39,040 nucleotides of DNA from SZUA-254 sp035292425 (GTDB taxonomy: Bacteria > Bacteroidota > Ignavibacteria > UBA10030 > SZUA-254): assembly GCA_035292425.1 (NCBI GenBank), contig DATDQD010000300.1, forward strand, positions 1 to 39,040, in the 5' to 3' direction. Under the pieces are notes generated by a model, which was not told where the DNA came from, did not search any database, and saw only the letters and a program-made list of their open reading frames with translations. Position numbers and translations under genes: made by a program. Shown here one piece after another: positions 25,049 through 32,945 of this stretch. The stretch's first letter is position 1. Each line of letters opens with the position of its first letter.

Positions 25049-27232
25049 ATGATATCGTTCATCGTTCTCGGGTTACTCTGCTCCGCGCCGCTCCAGGCGC
25101 AGGATTCGCCGCCGCCTCCCTATCTCGACGAGAATCTTCCACCGGAGTCGCGCGCCGCCGAAATTCTCTCCAGACTCACGACCGAAGAAAAAATATCCCT
25201 TCTCCAGTACAAGCAGCCCGCGATACCCAGGCTCGGAATGACCGCCTACACGTGGTGGAACGAAGCGCTCCACGGTGTCGCGCGCAATGGTTTCGCGACG
25301 GTGTTTCCCCAGGCGATCGCGATGGCGGCAAGCTGGAACCCAGAACTGATCAGGCGAGAGGGTGAGGCCGTCGCCACAGAGGCCCGCGTAAAATACGATA
25401 AAGCGTTGACGGACAAGGGGTTTACGGACACATACGAGGGGCTTACCTTCTGGTCTCCCAACATCAATATTTTCAGGGACCCGAGATGGGGCAGGGGCCA
25501 GGAAACATACGGCGAGGATCCGTTCCTGACCGCGACGATCGGGTCCGCGTATGTCCGTGGACTGCAGGGAGACGACCCCGTTTATCTCAAAACGGCGGCC
25601 ACCGCAAAACATTTCGCGGTACACAGCGGGCCGGAATATTCGCGTCACAGCTTCGACGCCGCCGCGCCGGCGCGCGACTTCCGCGAAACGTACCTTCCCG
25701 CCTTCGAACACCTCGTGAGGACTGCCCGCGTCGAGGGGGTGATGTGCGCATACAACAGCATCGGCGAAGAGCCCTGCTGCGCCAACGACGGACTGCTGAC
25801 CGGTATCCTCAGGAACGAATGGAAATTCCGCGGACACGTGGTGAGCGACTGCTGGGCGATATCCGACATGATCAACGGGCATAAAACGTACCCCGGCGAA
25901 AAGGACGCCGCGGCGGCCGCGCTCAGGGCCGGGTGCGATCTCTCGTGCGGGCCTGAGATGGGTGCGATCACCGACGCCCTGCGCGAAGGGCTGGTGGCAA
26001 TGAGCGACATCGACAGCGCAGTCTATCGGCTCATTCTTACCCGCGTTAAGCTCGGCATGTTCAGTGACCCCTCCGTGCGTCCCTGGCTCAGGACAGACAG
26101 CTCCCGATTATGTTCCGCGGAACACGACAGCCTCGCGGCGCTCGTCGCGACGGAGAGTATGGTTCTCCTCCGGAACGCGGGAGGCATACTGCCGCTGCCC
26201 CGTGCAATCGGACGGATCGGCGTGGCCGGAGCGATCGCAACGGACACTCTGGTCTTGCTGGGAAACTACAACGGTACGCCGGTAAGCCCGTCGACCTTCC
26301 TCCGCGGCATCAGGGAGATTCTTCCGCCGGAGGCGGACCTGATCCATACCAATGGCTATATTAAACCGTGGGATGCCTCGTGGGATGACGAGACCTCCGC
26401 GCATCTGACGACCCTTGCACTTTCCGAGCTTTCGGAAATCGACACGGTCATCGTCATCGCCGGGATCTCCGCGGCGCTTGAAGGTGAGGATGGAGATACC
26501 CGGGACCGGATCGGCGGTTTTCATCGCGGGGACAGGACGACGCTCGACCTGCCTTCCGATCAAAAGCGACTGATACGTTCACTCCGCGAGGCGGGGAAAA
26601 AGATCATTCTTGTGGTCGCATCGGGGAGCGCGATTTCCCTCGCCGACGAAGCAGAGATGGTGGATGCGATCGTGCAGGCGTGGTACCCGGGCCAGCGAGG
26701 GGGTACGGCGCTTGCCCGACTCCTCTTCGGTCTGGCGAGCCCGTCCGGAAGATTACCCGTGACTGTGTACAAATCCGTGGACGACCTGCCCGATTTCGAA
26801 AACTACTCCATGGAGGGGAGGACATACAGGTACTACGGCGGCGATCCTCTCTATGCGTTCGGCTTCGGCCTGAGTTATACCTCGTTCCAATACGATGACC
26901 TCCACACCGCGGGAGGAGACGTATCCGCCGGCGACACGGTCAGGTTATCGGTCCGCGTGACCAACGCGGGCAATGTCGACAGCCGGGAAGTCGTCCAGGC
27001 GTACTTCAACAAACCTGGCGACGAACGCACGAACCGAAGTCTCTGCGCATTCGCGAAGGTGTTCATCCCTGCGGGACAGACCGTGGACGTTCAGCTGAGC
27101 GTCTCTCCGGAACACTTGCGATCCTTCGACGAGAGCACGGACTCCATGCGCATCCGGCCCGGACGATACCGGCTCGGGATCGGACGATCCTCCGGCGACA
27201 TCCGGCTCGAAACCGATTTTTCCGTACATTAA
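25049..27232 (+). CDS. GH3 beta-xylosidase/glucosidase, exported
   Basis: A 727-residue GH3 enzyme with a short signal peptide (cleavage near LQAQD). The TIM-barrel domain has NINIFRDPRWGRGQETYGED, then KHFAVHSGPE, GVMCAYNSI and the nucleophile motif VVSDCWAI (Asp267). The second alpha/beta domain contains GISAALEGEDGD, which likely holds the acid/base Glu, followed by a fibronectin-III-like domain from about residue 630. The sequence around the nucleophile resembles the xylan beta-xylosidase/arabinofuranosidase branch. It would act in the periplasm with the GH127 and mutarotase 40 bases upstream. I assign the sub-specificity by resemblance only. Confidence 0.88.
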   Translation: MISFIVLGLLCSAPLQAQDSPPPPYLDENLPPESRAAEILSRLTTEEKISLLQYKQPAIPRLGMTAYTWWNEALHGVARNGFATVFPQAIAMAASWNPELIRREGEAVATEARVKYDKALTDKGFTDTYEGLTFWSPNINIFRDPRWGRGQETYGEDPFLTATIGSAYVRGLQGDDPVYLKTAATAKHFAVHSGPEYSRHSFDAAAPARDFRETYLPAFEHLVRTARVEGVMCAYNSIGEEPCCANDGLLTGILRNEWKFRGHVVSDCWAISDMINGHKTYPGEKDAAAAALRAGCDLSCGPEMGAITDALREGLVAMSDIDSAVYRLILTRVKLGMFSDPSVRPWLRTDSSRLCSAEHDSLAALVATESMVLLRNAGGILPLPRAIGRIGVAGAIATDTLVLLGNYNGTPVSPSTFLRGIREILPPEADLIHTNGYIKPWDASWDDETSAHLTTLALSELSEIDTVIVIAGISAALEGEDGDTRDRIGGFHRGDRTTLDLPSDQKRLIRSLREAGKKIILVVASGSAISLADEAEMVDAIVQAWYPGQRGGTALARLLFGLASPSGRLPVTVYKSVDDLPDFENYSMEGRTYRYYGGDPLYAFGFGLSYTSFQYDDLHTAGGDVSAGDTVRLSVRVTNAGNVDSREVVQAYFNKPGDERTNRSLCAFAKVFIPAGQTVDVQLSVSPEHLRSFDESTDSMRIRPGRYRLGIGRSSGDIRLETDFSVH

Positions 27233-27250
27233 CGTCGGAAGCCCGGGGGT

Positions 27251-27673
27251 ATGGTGAATATCGACATCCTCGACGGGAGCAACTACTTCAAGGGACTGCT
27301 CCTCCTTATCCGGAAAGACCACAAAATCAGCGATAGCGAGGCCGAATTGATGAAAATAATCGGCCGGTCTCTCGGCCTCGAACGACGTTTCTGCGAAGAG
27401 ACGATCCGCGACATCCTCGAGAACAAGTACATTTCCGACTCACCACCGAAATTTTCCAGCGACGAGCTGGCGAAGAAATTCCTCAGGGATGGTTTGAGGC
27501 TCGCCGCCGCCGACAGCGAAATTCACGACCTCGAAGAACAATGGCTGGAATCAGTGGCGGATGTCAACGGCATCGGATCCGATTGGGTTACCGGGGAAAA
27601 GAAGGCCGCGCTCGGCGGAACACTCGGCGAGCGGTTCGAAGCCCTCGACCTTCACGTACGATACAACGGGTAA
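27251..27673 (+). CDS. TerB-like helical protein
   Basis: A 140-residue soluble, all-helical protein. A first half, FKGLLLLIRKDHKISDSEAE, has the DxxISxxE pattern, and a second half, GLRLAAADSEIHDLEEQWL, repeats it. Paired acidic helix starts of this kind are typical of TerB/tellurite-resistance-like domains, which bind divalent metal. No other ter genes are nearby. GGGGG precedes the start by about 4 bases. Function is unknown. It lies 18 bases after the GH3 stop and 30 before a VOC-family gene on the same strand. Confidence 0.55.
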   Translation: MVNIDILDGSNYFKGLLLLIRKDHKISDSEAELMKIIGRSLGLERRFCEETIRDILENKYISDSPPKFSSDELAKKFLRDGLRLAAADSEIHDLEEQWLESVADVNGIGSDWVTGEKKAALGGTLGERFEALDLHVRYNG

Positions 27674-27703
27674 GTCCTCTCATCTATCATCACGGAGCGA
27701 ACC

Positions 27704-28072
27704 ATGCTGAAAGGATTGAGAACGGCGCTGTACCATGTCTCCGACCTCGCCGCCGCAAAGCTCTGGTACTCAGGGGTCCTTGGAAAGGAGCCGTACTTCG
27801 ACGAACCATTCTACGTGGGGTTCAACGTCGGCGGATTCGAACTCGGCCTCGACCCCGACTTGACGGGCGTCTCGCCGGGGAACAGTCACGCGGCGTACTG
27901 GGGAGTCGACGATATCGAGCGCTGTCACGCGCGTCTGATCGCCCTTGGCGCCACCGAGAGGTCCGGCATCCAGGACGTCGGCGGCGGGATCAAGGTCGCA
28001 TCGGTGATCGACCCGTTCGGCAACCCGCTCGGGATCATCGAGAACCCGGTGTTCCGGATCGAGGAGTCATGA
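27704..28072 (+). CDS. VOC/glyoxalase-family protein
   Basis: A 122-residue single-module VOC (vicinal oxygen chelate) protein, with paired beta-alpha-beta-beta-beta units: MLKGLRTALYHVSDLAAAKL, WYSGVLGKEPYF, and later the VIDPFGNPLGIIENP block, which is typical of the second unit. Metal ligands would be around the early His (YHVSD), the central HAAYWGVDD and the late IIE. Members range from glyoxalase I and dioxygenases to antibiotic-binding proteins, so the substrate is open. Its stop overlaps the start of the M1-like peptidase in an ATGA. Confidence 0.8.
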   Translation: MLKGLRTALYHVSDLAAAKLWYSGVLGKEPYFDEPFYVGFNVGGFELGLDPDLTGVSPGNSHAAYWGVDDIERCHARLIALGATERSGIQDVGGGIKVASVIDPFGNPLGIIENPVFRIEES

Positions 28073-29487
28073 ATCGCCTGCTCCCGGCCTTTCTCGCCCT
28101 GTTCATCCTGACGGGTACCTCGCGGGGCGATGCACTGCCGGTCGTGAAGCACCTCGGCCTCCGGATGCACGTGCTGCCCTCGAAACAAACGTTCACCTGC
28201 GAGGCAAGGATTACCGTGCTGAACGCCACGATCTCCGACGTCATGGAGCTGCCGTTCGTCCTCTACCGTCTGTTCATCGTGGAAAGCCTCCATGATGACG
28301 CGGGATCCCCTCTCACGTTTTCGCAGGCAGTCGCCTCGTTCGAAGACGAAAAAACGCTCCAGGTCAACCGCGTCGTGGTCCGGCTCCCGGCCCCGCTCCT
28401 GCCCGGGGATTCGATCGTCCTGGAGATGGCATACGGGGGCTATCTCCTCGGGTACACCGAAGTGATGGCGTACGTCCACGACCGGATCGACGAGGAATAT
28501 TCTCTCTTCCGGCCCGACGCGTTTGCGTTCCCCGCGCTCGCCTTTCCGTCGTTCTCGAGTGTATTTGGCGGCATCGACAATCTCTTTACTTATGACCTCA
28601 TCGTTACGGTCCCCGCTGCGTATTCCGTCGCAACCGGCGGTGCATTGACGAAGCGCACCGTTTCCGACTCGACGGCGACCTACGAATTTACCAGCAGGAT
28701 TCCAACAGGGAGGTTGGATATCGCCGTCGCGAAATTCGCCGTTACGGACGAGCAGGCGGACGGGTTGAGCGTATATTATCTCCAGGGCGACGAAGGGGGC
28801 GCGCGAAACGTTCTGACAGGCGCAAAACGGGCGATATCGTACTATTCAGACCGGTTTGGCAGGCCGGCTACTTACCAGGGATATACCATCATAGAAATCC
28901 CGGACGGTTGGGGGTCCCAGGCCGGAGATTTCTACTTCCTGCAGACCGGGGCGGCGTTCAAGGACAGCACGCGAATGCCCGAAGTGTACCACGAAATCGC
29001 GCACACCTGGAACCCGCGTTCATCCGCAGCCGTCCAGAGGTGCCGGTATTTCGACGAGGGGTTCGCCTCGTATTTTCAGGCACTGGCTGTCGGAGAATTC
29101 GAAGGAACCAGGGCCTTCCTGGCAGTGATGGAAAAATACCGGGAGACATTTGCCCGATGGGCGGGGCGTGACCGGACGGTCGCATCGACTCCCATCAGCG
29201 GTTACGGCGAGAAAGAACTCGGCCGGCATTCATACACGAAGGGTGCCTGGTCCCTGTATGTCCTCGAGCAGCTCGTCGGGGAGAACGCCTTCACCGATAT
29301 CGTTGTTGCCCTCCGGGAGCGATCGGCCGGGTCGGCAACCGATTACGATTCCTTCAGGCGGACGGCGGAGGAGGTATCCGGCCGGGACCTGAAAACATTC
29401 TTCGACGAATGGATATTCGGCGCGGAATCTTCACGGCTGCTGACGGAGAACATACCTATCCCGGACATCGTCGCACGACTGAGATGA
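28069..29487 (+). CDS. Exported M1-like zinc metallopeptidase
   Basis: A 472-residue protein with a signal peptide (cleavage near SRGDA). The N-terminal half (about residues 22-200) is a beta-domain as in M1 aminopeptidases. The catalytic motif is HEIAH (His308, Glu309, His312), and the third ligand is likely Glu330 in FDEGFASYF. The spacing is HExxH-x17-E, one shorter than the M1 norm of 18. There is no GAMEN exopeptidase motif; the region before the active site reads WGSQAGDFYFLQTGAAF. It is a gluzincin with altered specificity or a distinct subfamily. The start at 28069 is fixed by the signal peptide and the ATGA overlap. Confidence 0.8.
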   Translation: MNRLLPAFLALFILTGTSRGDALPVVKHLGLRMHVLPSKQTFTCEARITVLNATISDVMELPFVLYRLFIVESLHDDAGSPLTFSQAVASFEDEKTLQVNRVVVRLPAPLLPGDSIVLEMAYGGYLLGYTEVMAYVHDRIDEEYSLFRPDAFAFPALAFPSFSSVFGGIDNLFTYDLIVTVPAAYSVATGGALTKRTVSDSTATYEFTSRIPTGRLDIAVAKFAVTDEQADGLSVYYLQGDEGGARNVLTGAKRAISYYSDRFGRPATYQGYTIIEIPDGWGSQAGDFYFLQTGAAFKDSTRMPEVYHEIAHTWNPRSSAAVQRCRYFDEGFASYFQALAVGEFEGTRAFLAVMEKYRETFARWAGRDRTVASTPISGYGEKELGRHSYTKGAWSLYVLEQLVGENAFTDIVVALRERSAGSATDYDSFRRTAEEVSGRDLKTFFDEWIFGAESSRLLTENIPIPDIVARLR

Positions 29488-29753
29488 CCTTCCCGATGAG
29501 AGCGTCTGCGTCGTCCCCGCCGGCCAGGCCTTCCACTGGTCCGGCCGGGATAAAACAAAAAGGGGATTCCACGTTCACCGTCGAACCGGCCGGCGACGAC
29601 TCGCGATCGTCGGTGCGAATCACGACCGAGTGGGAGGGAAAAGGACTTGCCGGCATGATAGAACGACTGCTCGTGCCGGGCTTCCTGAGGAAAGTCTACA
29701 GGGAGGAACTCGCTAACCCCCCGCGAATTGCGTTGGAAGGGAGATCGCCATGA
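29483..29753 (+). pseudogene. Frameshifted C-terminal relic of an SRPBCC-family gene
   Basis: Two frames join to give an SRPBCC (polyketide cyclase-like) C-terminus. In the frame of 29483 the text runs LPDESVCVVPAGQAFHW then SGRDKTK, up to an A-rich run near 29563. In the frame of 29484 it continues GDSTFTVEPAGDD, then TTEWEGKGLAGMIERLL and FLRKVYREELAN. Removing one A from the A5 run near 29563 would restore one continuous frame. The N-terminal half of the fold (about 60 residues) is absent, since the peptidase gene ends directly upstream. ATG 29484 overlaps that gene's stop, and the relic's stop overlaps the next gene's ATG. An 89-residue product could be made, but a decayed gene is more likely. 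Confidence 0.65.
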
Positions 29754-30397
29754 CCGACCGGGCCCTCCATAAACTCGCGACCGCGGGTGGAATCTGCGGC
29801 GTGTCGGGAACGCTCTGCTACATCATGGCGATTTTCCTGCCCCTCGGGGACACCCTCGGATACGCTCTCGTCATGCTCTGGCCGATACTCTCCATTGTCT
29901 TCGCTTTCGCACTCTGTCGGTTGATCGGTGCGGCGAAAGAGAGCGCCTTCAACCAGCTTGCGTTCGTCTTTGCCTGCCTGGCCTTCACGACCGTTGCGGC
30001 GATGATCTCGATCCAGCTCGCCGTCCGGATGGGAATCGCCGAATACATCGCATCGGCCTCCGCCGGCGACGTCACGTTGTACGACACCATACGAAAATCT
30101 GCGCGACTCGTCGACATGGGGATGGATGTGGCGTGGGATTTCCTCGTCGGCACCAGCCTCATATTCCTTTCTATTGCACTCGGTGGCGACGCGCGGTTCG
30201 GGAAGGTCTGGGGCACGATCACCGGCATTCTCGGCACCTCGCTCATCGTCTTAAACACGATCACATTCCCCTGGCCGCCCGATACAAGGGGCCTGTTCGA
30301 CCTGGGACCGTTCATCGGCCTGTTCATCATCGCGATCAGCGCGAGGCTTGCGATGATCGGGATGCGGGGGCTTCGCGTCGTAAAGGTGGACGGATGA
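29750..30397 (+). CDS. Uncharacterised six-helix membrane protein
   Basis: A 215-residue protein with about six hydrophobic segments, such as ICGVSGTLCYIMAIFL, LVMLWPILSIVFAFAL and LGPFIGLFIIAISARLAMI. It has a basic C-terminus. The GAGGxCGVxGTLCY start and overall layout resemble several small membrane families of unknown function (DUF4386-like proteins among them), but I cannot assign one. Its ATG overlaps the stop of the SRPBCC relic, and GGAAGGGAG inside the relic's 3' end probably serves as its ribosome binding site. The gene is followed by a hairpin and a terminator. Confidence 0.65.
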   Translation: MTDRALHKLATAGGICGVSGTLCYIMAIFLPLGDTLGYALVMLWPILSIVFAFALCRLIGAAKESAFNQLAFVFACLAFTTVAAMISIQLAVRMGIAEYIASASAGDVTLYDTIRKSARLVDMGMDVAWDFLVGTSLIFLSIALGGDARFGKVWGTITGILGTSLIVLNTITFPWPPDTRGLFDLGPFIGLFIIAISARLAMIGMRGLRVVKVDG

Positions 30398-30495
30398 TAC
30401 GGTCCCGGGCGCTATGGTGCTCGTGAAGACGGAGGAGCTCACGCTCCTCTCGAATGGCAGGTGACTTCGAACGACCGGTGTTATTTTCCTCCGGC

Positions 30496-30520
30496 GGCCC
30501 CCCACGGGGGCCATTTTTTT
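30496..30520 (+). terminator. Rho-independent terminator before the bacilliredoxin gene
   Basis: A stem GGCCCCC (30496-30502) pairs with GGGGGCC (30506-30512) across a CAC loop, followed by a run of seven T. It closes the transcript of the membrane-protein gene at 29750-30397. A separate perfect 7-bp hairpin (GAGGAGC/GCTCCTC, 30432-30449), without a T run, lies just before it. Confidence 0.8.
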
Positions 30521-30537
30521 CCGCCCCAACTATTTCC

Positions 30538-30546
30538 TATATTTAG
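30538..30546 (+). promoter_or_regulatory. Possible promoter -10 element for the bacilliredoxin gene
   Basis: TATATTTAG lies just after the terminator in an AT-rich gap, 37 bases before the start codon. It resembles the AT-rich -7 elements seen in Bacteroidota-related genomes. No clear -33/-35 partner is visible, so this is tentative. Confidence 0.25.
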
Positions 30547-30582
30547 TTATCAATTTTTAAAAGTTCTTCAAATCAGGTCAAA

Positions 30583-31011
30583 ATGCAGGATATTCTATCC
30601 CAACAGATCAAAGACCAGGTCAGCCGACTCGGCGTTAAGGAACTCACCACCTCCGCGGAGGTGGACCGGACCCTTTCCGGCACCAAAGGCACCACCCTCG
30701 TTTTCGTCAACTCCATCTGCGGATGCGCCGGGGGCATCGCCCGACCCGCTCTGCAGATGGCCATGGGTCACCGGGTCCGCCCCGACGTCATCGCCACCGT
30801 GTTCGCCAGCACCGACCGGGAAGCCACCGTGCGGGCCCGCTCCTACTTCACGGGCATGCCCCCCTCGTCCCCCTCGTTCGCCCTTCTGCGCGACGGAAAG
30901 CTCATCCACATGATCCACCGGTCCGACATCGAGATCAGGGAGCCCGAGGAAGTGGCGGCATTGCTCACGGCGGCGTTCGACTTGCATTGCCTGAAAGACC
31001 GGAAGCACTGA
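30583..31011 (+). CDS. BrxA/BrxB-family bacilliredoxin
   Basis: A 142-residue thioredoxin-fold protein of the bacilliredoxin (YphP/YqiW) family. The active-site motif is SICGCAGG, with Cys46 and Cys48 in the CGC arrangement, followed by RPALQMAMGH and a cis-Pro region near PPSSPSF. In the known family it removes bacillithiol from proteins modified during oxidative stress. Its presence implies bacillithiol or a similar thiol in the host, which is inference. The gene is a single transcription unit: a terminator lies before it and another directly after it. Confidence 0.88.
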   Translation: MQDILSQQIKDQVSRLGVKELTTSAEVDRTLSGTKGTTLVFVNSICGCAGGIARPALQMAMGHRVRPDVIATVFASTDREATVRARSYFTGMPPSSPSFALLRDGKLIHMIHRSDIEIREPEEVAALLTAAFDLHCLKDRKH

Positions 31012-31033
31012 CCGGCTCATTGTAAAAACTACC

Positions 31034-31065
31034 GCCCCGAGCCGGCTGCCGGTTCGGGGCTTTTT
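31034..31065 (+). terminator. Rho-independent terminator after the bacilliredoxin gene
   Basis: A 12-bp stem, GCCCCGAGCCGG (31034-31045) with CCGGTTCGGGGC (31049-31060), contains one G-T pair and a CTG loop, and is followed by five T. It ends the bacilliredoxin transcript 28 bases before the BipA start. Confidence 0.85.
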
Positions 31066-31093
31066 ATTTACGGCATCACCAACGAAAGCGACC

Positions 31094-32938
31094 ATGCACA
31101 CATTCGACGAAATCAGGAACATCGCCATCATCGCGCACGTCGACCACGGGAAGACCACGCTGGTGGACCATATGCTCCGCCAGACGGGGACCTTCCGGCA
31201 GAACCAGGAACTGGTGAAGCGGGTGATGGACTCGAACGAACTCGAGAAGGAACGCGGCATCACGATCCTCGCGAAGAATACTGCCGTGTTCTACGAAAGG
31301 ACAGACAAAAAGTGGACGGTGAAGATCAACATCGTCGACACCCCCGGCCACTCCGACTTCGCCGGCGAAGTGGAGCGCACGCTCAAGATGGTGAACGGCG
31401 TGCTGCTGCTCGTTGACGCCGCCGAAGGGCCGCTGCCCGGCACGAAGTTCGTCCTCAAAAAATCGCTCGAGTTGAAGCTGATCCCGATCGTGGTCATCAA
31501 CAAGATCGACCGGAAGGATGCGCGCGCCCACGAAGTGCTCGACGAAGTGTTCGAACTGTTCCTCTCGCTCGGCGCCGACGACACGCAGCTCGATTTCCCC
31601 ACGATCTACTGCATCGCGAAGCAGGGGATCGCACAGACCGAACTTGAAGAGGAGGGAACCGACCTCCAGCCTCTCTTCCGCGCGATCGTGGAGAGTATCC
31701 CGCCGCCGCCGATCGACACGACGCTGCCGTTCAAGATGCTTGTGACCACCATCGACTATAACGACTACCTGGGCAGGCTGGGGATCGGGAGGGTCGAGCG
31801 GGGAAAGATCCGCCTCGGCGCGCCGACGAAGGTGATCCGGCGGGACGGGTCGCTGGAAGACGCGAAAGTGACCAAAATTTACACGTTTGAAGGACTGAAG
31901 CGGATCGAAGTCGAAACCGCCGAGGCCGGCGACATCATTGCGATCTCGGGGATGGAAGACGTCGACATCGGCGAAACAATCGCCGACGCCGCGGACCCGA
32001 CCCCCCTCCCCTTCGTCACGATCGAAGAGCCGACCCTCTCGATGAACTTCATCGTGAACAACTCGCCGTTCGCCGGGCAGGAAGGAAAGTACGTCACCAC
32101 GAGAAACCTGGGCGAGCGCCTCACCCGCGAGCTCCGGTCGAACGTGAGCCTCAGGGTCGAACTCACCGATAGTCCCGACATTTTTAAAGTCTCCGGGCGC
32201 GGAGAGCTCCACCTCGGCATCCTGATCGAAACGATGCGCCGCGAGGGGTTCGAATTCCAGGTGTCGGCGCCGGAGGTCATCTACAAGAGAATCGCCGACG
32301 TCCTCTGCGAGCCGATGGAACACGTCATCATCGACGTACCGGACGAACACACCGGGACGGTGATCCAGAACCTCGGCCGCCGCAAGGGGATCCTGAAGAA
32401 CATGCTCCAGTCCCAGGGCAACACGAGGCTCGAGTTTGTCGTGCCGGCCCGGGGGCTCCTCGGGTTCCGCTCCGAGTTCATGACGGAGACCAGGGGCACC
32501 GGCATCCTGCACCACAATTTCTACGGCTACGAGCCGCACAAGGGCGAACTCTCCAGCCGCACGAAGGGCGCCGTCATTCAATTAGAAGACGGCAGTTCCA
32601 CCGCCTACGCGATGTTCAAGCTCCAGGACCGGACGACCTTCTTCATCGAACCGGGGATCAGGGTGTACGCCGGAATGATCGTGGGCGAGAACTCGAGGGA
32701 CGAGGACATGATCGTCAACGTCTGCAGGCTGAAACAGCTCACCAACATGCGCGCGAGCGGGGCCGACGAGGCCATCCGGCTCGAGCCCCCGAAGCTCCAC
32801 ACGCTCGAACAGGCGATCGAGTGGATCTCCGATGACGAGTACATCGAGGTGACCCCAAAGTCCCTCCGTCTCCGGAAGAAATACCTCGACCACAACGAGA
32901 GGGTGAGGATGGCGAAAAAAGACGCGGTGAGCGCCTGA
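31094..32938 (+). CDS. typA: BipA/TypA ribosome-associated GTPase
   Basis: A 614-residue translational GTPase. G motifs are AHVDHGKTTL (G1), RGITI (G2), DTPGHSDF (G3) and NKIDR (G4), followed by EF-G-like domains II, III and V and the BipA-specific C-terminal domain. The segment LLGFRSEFMTETRGTG is typical of this family. The protein binds 70S ribosomes and assists 50S assembly, especially under cold or stress. Length is normal for the family (about 600-615). It starts after a terminator with its own upstream gap, and the aminotransferase gene follows by 7 bases, so the two may share a transcript. Confidence 0.95.
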   Translation: MHTFDEIRNIAIIAHVDHGKTTLVDHMLRQTGTFRQNQELVKRVMDSNELEKERGITILAKNTAVFYERTDKKWTVKINIVDTPGHSDFAGEVERTLKMVNGVLLLVDAAEGPLPGTKFVLKKSLELKLIPIVVINKIDRKDARAHEVLDEVFELFLSLGADDTQLDFPTIYCIAKQGIAQTELEEEGTDLQPLFRAIVESIPPPPIDTTLPFKMLVTTIDYNDYLGRLGIGRVERGKIRLGAPTKVIRRDGSLEDAKVTKIYTFEGLKRIEVETAEAGDIIAISGMEDVDIGETIADAADPTPLPFVTIEEPTLSMNFIVNNSPFAGQEGKYVTTRNLGERLTRELRSNVSLRVELTDSPDIFKVSGRGELHLGILIETMRREGFEFQVSAPEVIYKRIADVLCEPMEHVIIDVPDEHTGTVIQNLGRRKGILKNMLQSQGNTRLEFVVPARGLLGFRSEFMTETRGTGILHHNFYGYEPHKGELSSRTKGAVIQLEDGSSTAYAMFKLQDRTTFFIEPGIRVYAGMIVGENSRDEDMIVNVCRLKQLTNMRASGADEAIRLEPPKLHTLEQAIEWISDDEYIEVTPKSLRLRKKYLDHNERVRMAKKDAVSA

Positions 32939-32945
32939 GGCAACC

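Noticed and set aside
30432..30449. Perfect hairpin GAGGAGC/GCTCCTC with nearby TTCGAA, resembling a tRNA-Ser variable arm
   Set aside because: No acceptor stem, anticodon arm or matching T-arm could be built around it.
31076..32581. Minus-strand open frame of about 500 codons opposite typA
   Set aside because: It is antisense to a certain BipA gene and shows the same shadow composition with no domain.
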